A stretch of DNA of 64,000 nucleotides. Source: Marinobacter algicola DG893. GTDB taxonomy: Bacteria > Pseudomonadota > Gammaproteobacteria > Pseudomonadales > Oleiphilaceae. A model generated the notes under the pieces. That model was not told the origin of the DNA and did not search any database. It worked only from the letters and a program-made list of their open reading frames with translations. Shown here piece after piece: positions 33,452-42,336 of the stretch. The DNA lies in NCBI RefSeq assembly GCF_000170835.1, contig NZ_ABCP01000006.1:62001-126000 (forward strand). The letters are read 5' to 3'. A program made the translations under genes and the position numbers. The number at the start of each line of letters is the position of its first letter. The first letter of the stretch is position 1.

Positions 33452-34413
33452 TGTTGGGCGATCGTGCCGAGTCAGTGTCGTTTGGCAGGCAGGATTTCCT
33501 GGCTTTTGGCCGCGACTATGGGATCAGCTACCGCTTTCCCGGTGTCGATGGCCATGATGCCCCCGATGACGATTCAACCATCGCCCGGGGGCGGATTGAT
33601 GAAACCTCGCTACCTTCGGGGTTTCGTTTTACCCATTCCGACCTGACAATTTCCCACAGCTACGAATCGGTGTCGCTGGGTCATGCGCCGCTGTTAATGG
33701 TGATCGTGCTCGAAGGACGCATTCGCCTGTCGATCGGTGCGGTCCAGCGGGAGCTTGGGAGTGGCATGGCCGCCAGTCTGCAACTACGACCGGAGTACGC
33801 GCTGGCGGCCTATCAGCCTGCCGGTCAACGTCTGGAAACCATCGTGTTGGCGTTTGATCCCGGTGGCCCGTTGCCGGCGCAGACCGAGCAGGGCTCTCTA
33901 CGGGCGTTGCTCAGGGGGGTGCAGGATCCGGTGGTGCTGTGGGACGTTCCACTGGTTCTCATGACGGCCCTTGAGCAAGCCCTTGGCGCCAGGCTGCCTG
34001 AGCTTCAGAAAACGCTGGTGCTGGAAGGCCTGGCGCTGCAGTTGGTGGGCTATGGTCTCCCGGAGCAGGTGCCAGAGATTGAGCGGAAAAGTCGCGCGTC
34101 CACCCAGGAGCTCCAGCGCCTCGAAGCCATTCGTCAGTTGCTGGAATTCGCTCCGACGGACGATTACTCCCTGACAGATCTCGCCCGCCGTGCCGCAATG
34201 AGTCCCAGCAGTTTGCGTGGTAAATTTCGTGCGACCTACGGATTGTCGGTGTTCGGGTATCTGCGCAAGTGCCGGCTGAACCTGGCCTGGCATTACCTGG
34301 AGCAGGGCTACTCCGTGCAGCAGGCAGCGCACCGCTCGGGTTATCGTCACGCCACCAATTTCGCCACTGCCTTTCGACGCCACTTCGGTGTTTCCCCCAA
34401 AAATGTCATCTGA
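33451..34413 (+). CDS. AraC-family regulator, PchR-like
   Basis: A 320-residue transcription factor. The N-terminal part (about 40-150) resembles the ligand domain of PchR-type regulators, which sense siderophores; the C-terminal AraC domain (about 225-320) has two helix-turn-helix motifs, with LTDLARRAAMSPSSLRGKF and SVQQAAHRSGYRHATNFATA. The GTG start overlaps the preceding stop by one base. A TonB-dependent siderophore receptor gene follows 111 bases downstream, the usual neighbour of PchR-like activators. It is therefore likely to activate that receptor gene, though its transcript also carries the glycine riboswitch. Confidence 0.85.
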   Translation: MLGDRAESVSFGRQDFLAFGRDYGISYRFPGVDGHDAPDDDSTIARGRIDETSLPSGFRFTHSDLTISHSYESVSLGHAPLLMVIVLEGRIRLSIGAVQRELGSGMAASLQLRPEYALAAYQPAGQRLETIVLAFDPGGPLPAQTEQGSLRALLRGVQDPVVLWDVPLVLMTALEQALGARLPELQKTLVLEGLALQLVGYGLPEQVPEIERKSRASTQELQRLEAIRQLLEFAPTDDYSLTDLARRAAMSPSSLRGKFRATYGLSVFGYLRKCRLNLAWHYLEQGYSVQQAAHRSGYRHATNFATAFRRHFGVSPKNVI

Positions 34414-34478
34414 GTAGCCGGACTTGGCACCTCTCATACACAATCTGTCATATTGAATATCTAATCCTGGATCTAAAA

Positions 34479-34497
34479 GAGAATAATTCGCATTACA
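34479..34497 (+). promoter_or_regulatory. Fur-box-like site before the siderophore receptor gene
   Basis: The 19-base sequence GAGAATAATTCGCATTACA matches about 12 positions of the Fur consensus (GATAATGATAATCATTATC) and lies 27 bases before the receptor start, where repression by iron-loaded Fur would be expected. Confidence 0.45.
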
Positions 34498-34524
34498 TAA
34501 CTTTTAGGTCCAAGTGAGGTTTTC

Positions 34525-36627
34525 ATGTTCCGACATTCCCGTTTGTCATTTGCGGTTGCCGTGGCCCTTATCGGTGTCACCGGCGCACCACTGACTGTTG
34601 CCCAGGGACAGGGCGAGCCGACAATGCTGGATGCGTTAAACGTGACAGCGACCCGCAGCGCCACGAAAACCGATACCCCGGTAATTGAAACCCCGCAATC
34701 AGTATCCGTTATCAGCCGCGAAGACTGGGAAGAAAAAGGCGCCCGCACAGTGCAGCGCGCCGCCAGCTATACCCCGGGTGTGGGTACGAACCAGGTGGGC
34801 TCTTCTAACCGTTACGATTACCTGATTCTCCGCGGTTTCTCCGATGGCAGTATCAACAACACCTATCTGGATGGCCTGCGGGTGATGAACGACGGCGGCT
34901 CCTACAGCTCCTTTGCCATTGATCCCTGGTTCCTTGAGCGCATCGAAATTGTCAAAGGCCCGACCTCCGTTCTCTACGGCCAGGGCTCCCCTGGTGGGAT
35001 TGTTGCCCTGACCAGCAAGCGTCCGGAGTTCCGGGACGGGGGCGAAATCCGTGTCTCGCTCGGCAACAACGCCCAGCGTAGCTTTGCCTTTGACGTCACC
35101 GGCCCAGTGGATGATGAGCAACGGGTGGCCTATCGTGTGACCGGCATTGCCTCCGCCGCCGACGCACAACAGGATCACGTGGAACTGGACCGTCGTGCCA
35201 TTGCCCCGTCGCTGACCTGGGACATGACTGACGATACCAGCGTGACGCTGCTGGCCTACCTGCAACGTGATCCGGAGGGGGGCTACCACAGCGGTTTGCC
35301 GTACGAGGGCACGGTGGAGTCCCGCAACGGCCAGAAAATCGACAACACCTTTTTTGAGGGCGAACCGGACTACGACCTGTTCCGGCGCGATATGACCATG
35401 GTGGGGTACGACCTGGAGCATCGAATCAACCGTAACTGGTCCGCCTTGCAGAAAGCCCGCTATCTGGATTCGGACGTTGAGTTGAAGCAGGTCTATGCCT
35501 ATGGCTGGGCTTCGGCCACTGAGCTTAACCGCTACTACTCTGGTGGCGAGGAGGATCTGCAGGCACTCACCGTTGATAACCAGGTCCAGGGGGAAGTGAC
35601 GACCGGCGCGGTGGATCATACCGTGTTGGTGGGGGTGGACTATCAACAGCGTGAAAACGACGTGGTCTGGCCGTCGGGCGCCTTTCCGGCCATCGATGCC
35701 TTTAGTCCTGAGTACGGGGCTGAACCTACCGCCCTGTATCCTCCGCAGCGCAATCTCCGCAAGCAGAAACAGACCGGGGTCTATCTGCAGGACCAACTGG
35801 CTACCGGCGGCTGGCGGTTGACGTTGGGTGGCCGTCACGACTGGGTGGAGATCGAGAACACCAATCGTGACAGCGGTGTCGTGGCAGAGCTGGACGAAAC
35901 CCAGTTCAGTGGCCGCGCCGGACTGCTCTACCTGTTCGACAACGGCATTGCCCCCTACGTCTCCTACTCCACGTCGTTTTCGCCCAGTGCCTATACCGAC
36001 GAGAGCGGCGACCTGCTGGACCCCAGCGAAGGCAAGCAGATTGAAACCGGGCTGAGGTACCAGCCAGTGGGAACCACGGATTTGTACACGCTCTCGTTGT
36101 TCCGCATCCACCAGGAAAACCTGGCCACCAAGCTGCCGCAGGAGTCCTTCTACCGCAGCATCGGCGAGATTGAGTCCCAGGGTGTGGAGTTGGAGGCCAA
36201 AGCACAGCTGACGGAAAACCTGAATGTCCAGGCTGGATATGCGTTCACGGACGTCACCTTTGAGAAGTCCGAAGCCTATCGCGAGGGCAATACCGCCAGC
36301 CAGGTGCCGGAACACCAACTGACCCTGTGGGCGGGCTACCGGTTCTCGCAGGGAGTACTCAGCGGTGCCAACGCCGGACTGGGTGTTCGTCACATCGCGG
36401 ACATCTACGCCGATGACGCCAACACCAAAAAAGTGCCGGACTACACCCTGGTGGATCTGGCCCTGGGCTACGATTTCAGCAAGCTCGGCCTGGAAGGCGT
36501 TTCTACCCGGCTGAACGTGAACAACCTGCTGGACAAGGAATACGTGGCGTCCTGCTACAACAGTCTGGACTTCTGTTACTTCGGGGCAGAACGTAACGTT
36601 ACGGCGTCGGTTTCCTACCGGTTCTGA
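34525..36627 (+). CDS. TonB-dependent siderophore receptor
   Basis: A 700-residue outer-membrane receptor of the ferrichrome/hydroxamate class. It has a signal peptide (about 1-28), a TonB-box-like segment (LDALNVTATRS), a plug domain with ETPQSVSVISREDWEEKG and IEIVKGPTSVLYGQGSPGG, and a 22-strand barrel ending SVSYRF. A Cys pair in ASCYNSLDFCYFG near the C-terminus is typical of FhuA/FoxA/FpvA-type receptors. It would import a ferric siderophore using ExbB-ExbD-TonB. A PchR-like regulator lies upstream and a Fur-box-like site precedes the gene, so it is probably iron-repressed and siderophore-induced. The exact ligand is unknown. Confidence 0.93.
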   Translation: MFRHSRLSFAVAVALIGVTGAPLTVAQGQGEPTMLDALNVTATRSATKTDTPVIETPQSVSVISREDWEEKGARTVQRAASYTPGVGTNQVGSSNRYDYLILRGFSDGSINNTYLDGLRVMNDGGSYSSFAIDPWFLERIEIVKGPTSVLYGQGSPGGIVALTSKRPEFRDGGEIRVSLGNNAQRSFAFDVTGPVDDEQRVAYRVTGIASAADAQQDHVELDRRAIAPSLTWDMTDDTSVTLLAYLQRDPEGGYHSGLPYEGTVESRNGQKIDNTFFEGEPDYDLFRRDMTMVGYDLEHRINRNWSALQKARYLDSDVELKQVYAYGWASATELNRYYSGGEEDLQALTVDNQVQGEVTTGAVDHTVLVGVDYQQRENDVVWPSGAFPAIDAFSPEYGAEPTALYPPQRNLRKQKQTGVYLQDQLATGGWRLTLGGRHDWVEIENTNRDSGVVAELDETQFSGRAGLLYLFDNGIAPYVSYSTSFSPSAYTDESGDLLDPSEGKQIETGLRYQPVGTTDLYTLSLFRIHQENLATKLPQESFYRSIGEIESQGVELEAKAQLTENLNVQAGYAFTDVTFEKSEAYREGNTASQVPEHQLTLWAGYRFSQGVLSGANAGLGVRHIADIYADDANTKKVPDYTLVDLALGYDFSKLGLEGVSTRLNVNNLLDKEYVASCYNSLDFCYFGAERNVTASVSYRF

Positions 36628-36672
36628 CCCGTAAGCGGGATGTTGTAACGGGCACAATAACCCTGGTTGCTG

Positions 36673-36701
36673 AAAATAGAGTCGATTCTGGCTCTATTTT
36701 T
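36673..36701 (+). terminator. Intrinsic terminator after the siderophore receptor gene
   Basis: AAAATAGAG (36673-36681) pairs with CTCTATTTT (36692-36700) around a 10-base loop, followed by further T. A second hairpin without a T-run (GAGTGGTC with GGCCACTC, 36725-36744) follows in the gap before nhaB. Confidence 0.7.
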
Positions 36702-36880
36702 AAGTAATATTACGAAACTCTTTTGAGTGGTCGTCCGGCCACTCTTCCTTGTTTCATGTTGAGACCAAATAGGCACTCACCCTATACCTTTGGGGGATTA
36801 CCGGTTACACAAATATCAAGGAAGATGCGGGCCTTCTGCCACACAATTCCAACAAACCGTTTACTCAGAAGATTCCCGCA

Positions 36881-38386
36881 ATGCCCACAACCGTTCTCTC
36901 CGGCTTTACCCACAACTTCCTGGGTAATGCACCCGCCTGGTACAAACAGGTCATTCTGCTTTTCCTGATTGCCAACCCCTTGATTGTATGGACCCTTGGC
37001 CCGGCGGTGGCCGGTTGGGTGTTGGTGGGAGAATTTATTTTTACCCTGGCCATGGCGCTGAAGTGTTATCCACTGTTGCCCGGTGGGTTGCTGGCGATTG
37101 AAGCCCTGTTGGTAGGCATGACGTCAGCGGACGCGGTGTACCACGAGGTGTTGGTGAACTTCCCGGTCATCCTGCTGCTGATGTTCATGGTGGCTGGCAT
37201 CTATTTCATGAAAGAGCTGCTGCTGGTGACGTTTACCCAGATCCTGGTGGGTGTGCGCTCAAAATCTGCGTTGTCTCTGCTGTTCTGTGTTGCCGCGGCC
37301 GTTCTATCCGCATTCCTGGACGCGCTTACGGTCACCGCCGTCATCATCAGTGTCGCTGTCGGTTTTTACTCGGTGTACCACAAGGTGGCCTCCGGCAAGG
37401 GCTATCACCACGCTGATCACAACGCCAACAGCGATGAACACGTGATCGAGCTGCACCGGGAAGATCTGGACAAGTTTCGGGCCTTTCTGCGTAGCCTGCT
37501 GATGCACGGCGCCATTGGTACGGCACTGGGGGGAGTGGCTACCATGGTGGGCGAGCCCCAGAACCTGTTGATTGCCAAGGTCGTTGGGTGGGACTTTGTC
37601 AGTTTCTTCCTGCATATGGCGCCGGTGAGCCTGCCGGTGCTGGTGGCCGGCCTGACCACGTGCTGGCTATTGGAAAAGCTGCGCTGGTTTGGGTATGGCG
37701 CCCGCCTGCCGAAACCCGTTCGCCAGGTACTGGAAGAGTTCGCTGACAACGAGCGCATCAAGCGCACAAAGGCCGACCAGGCTGCCCTTTGGGTGCAGGC
37801 GATGGCGGCCCTGGTGCTGGTTATCGGGCTTGCGTTTCATCTGGCAGAGGTGGGATTGATCGGCCTTCTGGTGATTATCCTGATCACTTCGTTCACCGGT
37901 GTTACCGATGAGCACCAGATCGGCAAGGCCTTTCAGGAGTCGCTGCCGTTTACCTCGCTGTTGGTGGTGTTTTTTGCCATTGTCGCGGTGATTCACGAGC
38001 AACACCTGTTCAAGCCGATCATCGATTTTGTGCTCAGCCTGCCGCAGGACCAGCAGCCGGGCATGTTCTTTATTGCCAACGGGTTGTTGTCGATGATCAG
38101 CGACAATGTGTTCGTAGCCACCGTCTATATCAGTGAAATCAAACAGGCGCTGGACGCTGGCAGTATCGACTACGAGCATTTCCAGGAGCTGGCCATTGCC
38201 ATCAACACCGGCACCAACCTGCCCAGCGTGGCGACCCCCAACGGCCAGGCGGCGTTTTTGTTCCTGCTGACGTCTGCAATCGCCCCGCTAGTGCGGTTGT
38301 CCTACGGGCGGATGGTTGTGATGGCGTTTCCCTATACCATCGTGATGGGTACGGTGGGTCTGTTTTGCGTCGTCAATCTGGTTTGA
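36881..38386 (+). CDS. nhaB: Sodium/proton antiporter NhaB
   Basis: A 501-residue inner-membrane protein with about 12 membrane segments that exchanges cytoplasmic sodium for protons, supporting salt and pH balance. It shows the NhaB start [16 protein letters not shown], the segment [14 protein letters not shown] and [16 protein letters not shown], and [12 protein letters not shown] near the end. The length is close to the 513 residues of E. coli. It overlaps the 3' end of the convergent DUF3047 gene by 14 bases. Confidence 0.96.
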   Translation: MPTTVLSGFTHNFLGNAPAWYKQVILLFLIANPLIVWTLGPAVAGWVLVGEFIFTLAMALKCYPLLPGGLLAIEALLVGMTSADAVYHEVLVNFPVILLLMFMVAGIYFMKELLLVTFTQILVGVRSKSALSLLFCVAAAVLSAFLDALTVTAVIISVAVGFYSVYHKVASGKGYHHADHNANSDEHVIELHREDLDKFRAFLRSLLMHGAIGTALGGVATMVGEPQNLLIAKVVGWDFVSFFLHMAPVSLPVLVAGLTTCWLLEKLRWFGYGARLPKPVRQVLEEFADNERIKRTKADQAALWVQAMAALVLVIGLAFHLAEVGLIGLLVIILITSFTGVTDEHQIGKAFQESLPFTSLLVVFFAIVAVIHEQHLFKPIIDFVLSLPQDQQPGMFFIANGLLSMISDNVFVATVYISEIKQALDAGSIDYEHFQELAIAINTGTNLPSVATPNGQAAFLFLLTSAIAPLVRLSYGRMVVMAFPYTIVMGTVGLFCVVNLV

Positions 38387-39107
38387 CCAGGCTGACATCG
38401 CCGTACCACGCGGTGGCAGAGGCTCCGGTATTGTCGGAATCCGACATAATGGCGACGCCCACCAGCTTCGGTGGTTTGCGGCCAAAGGCCTTGCGGTAGT
38501 CCGCGACGATGTCCCGCTCCACTGTGGCCCATTCGCCCGCGTTGGTGGCACCGGAGTTCACCGCCACCATCATCGTGGTATCGGTGAAGGGATTGGCAAC
38601 GATTTCGCCAACCGGCAGCCGGTTGGCCCAGATGTAGTTCAGCGCATTGCCCGGCAGTTCCTCCCCGAACACCACTTCCACGGTCTTGCGTTTGGCGCGC
38701 TCGAAAAAGCCGGCTTCCTCCGGCTCGAACTCAAAGGCCACGTAGATTCGTGCAGGGTAGTCATCACCCTCCTTTTTGCGGGCGTTTCCCTGCTCATAGA
38801 CGTTCGACACTTTCCACCGCCAGCGCAGGATCAGTGAATCCCCGGGTTCGACGGATACCCTTGCAATCAGCCCGGAAGCGCTGTTCTCCGTGGTGGCCTT
38901 GACCACCTGTTCACCGTTTTCGTCCGTCAACTGATAACGGCTGTGGCGGTCTATATTCGGAAACTTGAGTGGCTCCCAACCTTCGTCCAGCGAGGCCATC
39001 GTCGAGAACGCATTAACCAGCGAGGTTTTTCCGGTATCTGCCTGAACCGTGGTTGCCAGAAACATCAGGGTAACAGTGGCAACCAGGTTTTGTCGGGTGT
39101 TGTTCAT
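38373..39107 (-). CDS. DUF3047-family exported protein
   Basis: A 244-residue protein with a cleavable signal peptide (about 1-23, ending VQA). The mature part is a beta-rich single domain of the DUF3047 family, with [16 protein letters not shown] near the start, [19 protein letters not shown] and [16 protein letters not shown] later. The function of this family is not established. A GGAGAC ribosome site precedes the ATG. The gene is divergent from nrdA across a 429-base regulatory region and converges on nhaB with a 14-base overlap. Confidence 0.85.
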   Translation of the reverse strand: MNNTRQNLVATVTLMFLATTVQADTGKTSLVNAFSTMASLDEGWEPLKFPNIDRHSRYQLTDENGEQVVKATTENSASGLIARVSVEPGDSLILRWRWKVSNVYEQGNARKKEGDDYPARIYVAFEFEPEEAGFFERAKRKTVEVVFGEELPGNALNYIWANRLPVGEIVANPFTDTTMMVAVNSGATNAGEWATVERDIVADYRKAFGRKPPKLVGVAIMSDSDNTGASATAWYGDVSLVKPD

Positions 39108-39175
39108 GGGTGTCTCCTATGGGTTCTGCTACTGACCGGACACCGTCGAAAAAGTGCCTTGTTGTGATCTATCTT

Positions 39176-39223
39176 AGCCTATATAGTGTTTATATCCTTG
39201 GCTTAGTACCAGATATAGTGAGC
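39176..39223 (+). promoter_or_regulatory. Paired NrdR-box-like sites before nrdA
   Basis: The core ATATAGTG occurs twice, at 39181-39188 and 39213-39220, exactly 32 bases apart (three helical turns). The surrounding 16-mers match the NrdR consensus acaCwAtATaTwGtgt at about 12 and 10 positions. NrdR is the ATP-cone repressor of ribonucleotide reductase operons and binds paired boxes spaced by about three turns. They lie just upstream of the cobalamin riboswitch. Confidence 0.6.
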
Positions 39224-39251
39224 AAAGGTTGATCAATCTGAGATCGCCTTC

Positions 39252-39412
39252 GTCATGATGATCGTGGTACCGGGAATCCGGTGAGACTCCGGAACTGACG
39301 CGCAGCGGTATTGGGGAACGAGCGTGGCATAAAGACACTGGCGAATGCCGGGAAGTCGCCACGCAAGGCCGAGCCAACAGGTTCACGCCCCTGAGTCCGA
39401 AGACCTGCCAGG
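39252..39412 (+). ncRNA. Cobalamin (adenosylcobalamin) riboswitch aptamer
   Basis: The conserved core GGGAATCCGGTGAGACTCCG (39272-39291) is followed by GGAACTGACGCGCAGCGGTA. The distal B12 box GAGTCCGAAGACCTGCCAG lies at 39393-39411. Spacing and order match the Cobalamin family; the outer limits are approximate. B12 riboswitches normally switch genes off when adenosylcobalamin is present. On a class Ia ribonucleotide reductase this makes sense if the cell also has a B12-dependent class II enzyme (NrdJ), encoded elsewhere. The 429-base gap 39108-39536 is filled by this element, its platform and the NrdR-like boxes. Confidence 0.9.
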
Positions 39413-39424
39413 GAATACAACTGC

Positions 39425-39530
39425 ACCTTCGCGTATCAAGGTGAGCAGATCGGTTTTGCGTTGTCTCTGTCCAGAGCAATGCTCGCCCCTGCGTACGCGA
39501 AGGTCTTGGCATAAACGCGTACCCAGGAGA
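39425..39530 (+). promoter_or_regulatory. Expression platform of the cobalamin riboswitch, able to hide the nrdA ribosome site
   Basis: Two mutually exclusive helices can be read. In one, ACCTTCGCGTA (39425-39435) pairs perfectly with TACGCGAAGGT (39494-39504). In the other, GTACGCG (39493-39499) pairs with CGCGTAC (39516-39522), and after one C-C mismatch CCTG (39488-39491) pairs with CAGG (39524-39527), which covers part of the nrdA Shine-Dalgarno AGGAG (39525-39529). The first helix frees the ribosome site and the second blocks it, so control appears translational. No T-run terminator is present. Confidence 0.75.
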
Positions 39531-39536
39531 ACCGAC

Positions 39537-42302
39537 ATGTCCACTGCCACCCTGGCCGAGCCCGGCCAATCTGCCTCAACCAGCACTGCCTCCCTACAGG
39601 TTATTAAACGTAACGGCGCCCTGGTTGGATTCGACGCCAGCAAAATCAGTGTTGCCGTGACCAAAGCGTTTCTTGCCGTCGAAGGCGATGAAGCGGCAGG
39701 CTCGGCCCGTATCCACGATTCCGTGGAACGGGTTACTCATCAGGTCATGCAGGCCATCAGCCGACGCTTGAAAGCCGGCGGCAAGGTGCACATTGAAGAC
39801 ATCCAGGACCAGGTGGAACTGGCCTTGATGCGGGCGGAGGAGCAGAAAGTGGCCCGCGCTTACGTGCTCTACCGGGAAGCCCATGCCCAGGAGCGCGCCA
39901 GCCTGGCGCCCGTGGAGGCCCATCCCACGCTAACGGTGAAAAAAGCCAACGGTGAGGCCGCGCCTCTGGATCTGGGGCTGATGAAAGTCCAGGTGGAACG
40001 TGCCAGCCAAGAATTGGAGGGCATCGATGGCGAATCCCTGGTGGAAGGGGCGTTGCGGAACCTGTACGACGGTATTGCCGAGGAAGAGGTACTGTCTGCG
40101 CTGATCATGACCGCCCGCGGCCGCATCGAGCAGGAACCGGACTACAGTGCCGTGACCGCTCGTCTGCTGCTGGAACAATTGCGGCTGGAAACCGCAACTG
40201 CCCTGAAGCTGCCTCTCAGCCTGCCGCTGGCGGAAATTTATCCGCAGGCCCTGAGCACCTTTATTGAGCAGGGTATCCACTACGAACTGCTCGACGAGGC
40301 CATGGCAGCGTTTGACCTGGAACGCCTGGGTGCCGCCCTCAAGCCGGAGCGGGACTACCAGTTTGGGTTCCTCGGCCTGCAGACCCTCTACGACCGTTAT
40401 TTCCTCAACTGGAAAGGTGACCGGCTGGAATTGCCCCAGGTGTTCTTCATGCGCGTGTCCATGGGTCTGGCATTGCAGGAAGATGACCCCAACGCGCGGG
40501 CCATTGAGTTCTACGACCTGCTGTCATCCTTCGACTACATGGCCTCTACGCCGACCCTTTTCAACAGTGGTACTCGCCATTCCCAGCTTTCATCCTGCTA
40601 CCTCACCACCGTTCAGGATGATCTGGAGGGTATCTACGGTGCCATCCGCGACAACGCCATGCTGTCCAAGTGGGCCGGCGGCCTGGGTAACGACTGGACG
40701 CCAGTCAGGGCTTTGGGCTCCCACATCAAGGGGACCAATGGCAGCAGCCAGGGTGTGGTGCCATTCCTGAAAGTGGTGAACGACACGGCGGTGGCGGTGA
40801 ATCAGGGCGGCAAGCGCAAGGGTGCCGTGTGTGCTTACCTGGAAAGCTGGCATCTGGATATCGAGGAGTTCCTGGAGCTGCGCAAGAACACCGGCGATGA
40901 ACGTCGCCGTACCCACGACATGAACACCGCCAACTGGGTACCGGACCTGTTGATCGAACGCATGCGCAGTGATCAGGACTGGACCCTGTTCTCGCCAAAC
41001 GACACTCCGGATCTGCATGACCTGTACGGCAATGCATTCAGGGAACGGTACCAGGAATACGAAGCGATGGCGGCCAGGGGCGAGATTACTCTGTTCAAGA
41101 CGGTGTCAGCCAAACAGCTCTGGCGCAAGATGCTGACCGTGCTGTTTGAGACCGGTCATCCATGGATTACCTTCAAGGACCCGTGCAACCTGCGCTCGCC
41201 TCAGCAGCATCGGGGCGTGGTACACAGCTCCAATCTATGCACCGAAATCACCCTGAACACCAGTGCCGATGAGATCGCCGTGTGCAACCTGGGGTCGATC
41301 AACCTGGCGGCCCATGTCCACAACGGTGAGCTGGACGTTCAGCGCCTCGAACGCACAGTTAATACCGCGGTTCGCATGCTCGATAACGTGGTCGACATCA
41401 ATTACTACGCGGTCCCACAGGCCAGGAACTCCAATTTCAAACATCGGCCCGTTGGTCTCGGCCTGATGGGCTTCCAGGATGCGCTGTATCGGCTCAATCT
41501 GCCCTACACCAGCGCGGAAGCGGTCGAGTTTGCCGATGTTGCGATGGAGCAGATCAGTTATTTCGCGATCCGGGCCTCGGCGGTGTTGGCCGGCGAACGC
41601 GGTGCCTATGAGACCTATGAGGGCTCTCTGTGGCACGAGGGGATCTTACCCATTGATTCCATCAACCTGCTAAAGGCGAACCGTCGTGAGGGCGATTTGA
41701 GCCTTAACACCGACACGCTCCTCGACTGGACTCCCGTGCGGGAGCTCATCGCCCGCAATGGCATGCGTAACAGCAATGTGATGGCCATTGCGCCAACGGC
41801 GACCATTTCCAACATCGTCGGTGTCTCCCAGTCCATCGAACCTGCGTACCAGAACCTGTTCGTGAAATCGAACCTCTCCGGCGAGTTCACGGTGGTTAAT
41901 CCATCACTGGTTCGTGATCTGAAAGCAGAGGGGCTGTGGGACAACGTGATGGTGAATGACCTCAAGTACTTCGATGGCAGCGTGCAGCAGATTGACCGGA
42001 TTCCGGCAGCACTGAAGGCCCGCTACGCCACCGCCTTTGAGATCGATGCCCGCTGGCTGGTGGAGGCGGCGGCGAGGCGTCAGAAATGGCTGGATCAGGC
42101 CCAGAGCCTGAACCTCTACATGGCGGAGCCCAGCGGTAAGAAGCTGGATGAGTTGTACCAGCTGTCCTGGGAACGGGGGCTGAAAACCACCTATTACCTG
42201 CGCTCGCTGGGGGCCACGGGAGCCGAGAAAACCGCGCCGGTAGCAGCACCGCAACCACAGGTATGCAGCATTGATGAGCCGGACTGCGAAGCCTGCCAGT
42301 AA
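39537..42302 (+). CDS. nrdA: Class Ia ribonucleoside-diphosphate reductase, alpha subunit, with two ATP-cones
   Basis: A 921-residue catalytic subunit that reduces ribonucleotides to deoxyribonucleotides with NrdB. It starts with two consecutive ATP-cone domains (LQVIKRNGALVGFDASKI and LTVKKANGEAAPLDLGLMK), as in the Pseudomonas aeruginosa enzyme, where they control activity through dATP. The catalytic barrel includes SSCYL, NLCTEI and the conserved IAPTATISNIVG loop. The C-terminus ends with the redox pair Cys917 and Cys920 (CEACQ). The ATG at 39537 has CAGGAGA upstream; the frame is open to 39345 but runs through the riboswitch. nrdB follows after 34 bases. Confidence 0.97.
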   Translation: MSTATLAEPGQSASTSTASLQVIKRNGALVGFDASKISVAVTKAFLAVEGDEAAGSARIHDSVERVTHQVMQAISRRLKAGGKVHIEDIQDQVELALMRAEEQKVARAYVLYREAHAQERASLAPVEAHPTLTVKKANGEAAPLDLGLMKVQVERASQELEGIDGESLVEGALRNLYDGIAEEEVLSALIMTARGRIEQEPDYSAVTARLLLEQLRLETATALKLPLSLPLAEIYPQALSTFIEQGIHYELLDEAMAAFDLERLGAALKPERDYQFGFLGLQTLYDRYFLNWKGDRLELPQVFFMRVSMGLALQEDDPNARAIEFYDLLSSFDYMASTPTLFNSGTRHSQLSSCYLTTVQDDLEGIYGAIRDNAMLSKWAGGLGNDWTPVRALGSHIKGTNGSSQGVVPFLKVVNDTAVAVNQGGKRKGAVCAYLESWHLDIEEFLELRKNTGDERRRTHDMNTANWVPDLLIERMRSDQDWTLFSPNDTPDLHDLYGNAFRERYQEYEAMAARGEITLFKTVSAKQLWRKMLTVLFETGHPWITFKDPCNLRSPQQHRGVVHSSNLCTEITLNTSADEIAVCNLGSINLAAHVHNGELDVQRLERTVNTAVRMLDNVVDINYYAVPQARNSNFKHRPVGLGLMGFQDALYRLNLPYTSAEAVEFADVAMEQISYFAIRASAVLAGERGAYETYEGSLWHEGILPIDSINLLKANRREGDLSLNTDTLLDWTPVRELIARNGMRNSNVMAIAPTATISNIVGVSQSIEPAYQNLFVKSNLSGEFTVVNPSLVRDLKAEGLWDNVMVNDLKYFDGSVQQIDRIPAALKARYATAFEIDARWLVEAAARRQKWLDQAQSLNLYMAEPSGKKLDELYQLSWERGLKTTYYLRSLGATGAEKTAPVAAPQPQVCSIDEPDCEACQ

Positions 42303-42336
42303 ATCCGACCGCCACCAAGATTCGAGAGGTAAACAG

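Noticed and set aside
34699-36657. A 652-residue open frame on the minus strand opposite the siderophore receptor
   Set aside because: It is the shadow of a well-recognised receptor gene; its protein has no domain pattern or good ribosome site, and GC-rich codon bias produces long antisense frames.
36725-36744. A second terminator before nhaB
   Set aside because: The hairpin is sound but lacks a T-run; the better terminator lies at 36673-36701.
39345-39536. N-terminal extension of nrdA by 64 codons
   Set aside because: These bases form the end of the cobalamin aptamer and its platform; the conserved protein begins at 39537 behind a clear ribosome site.
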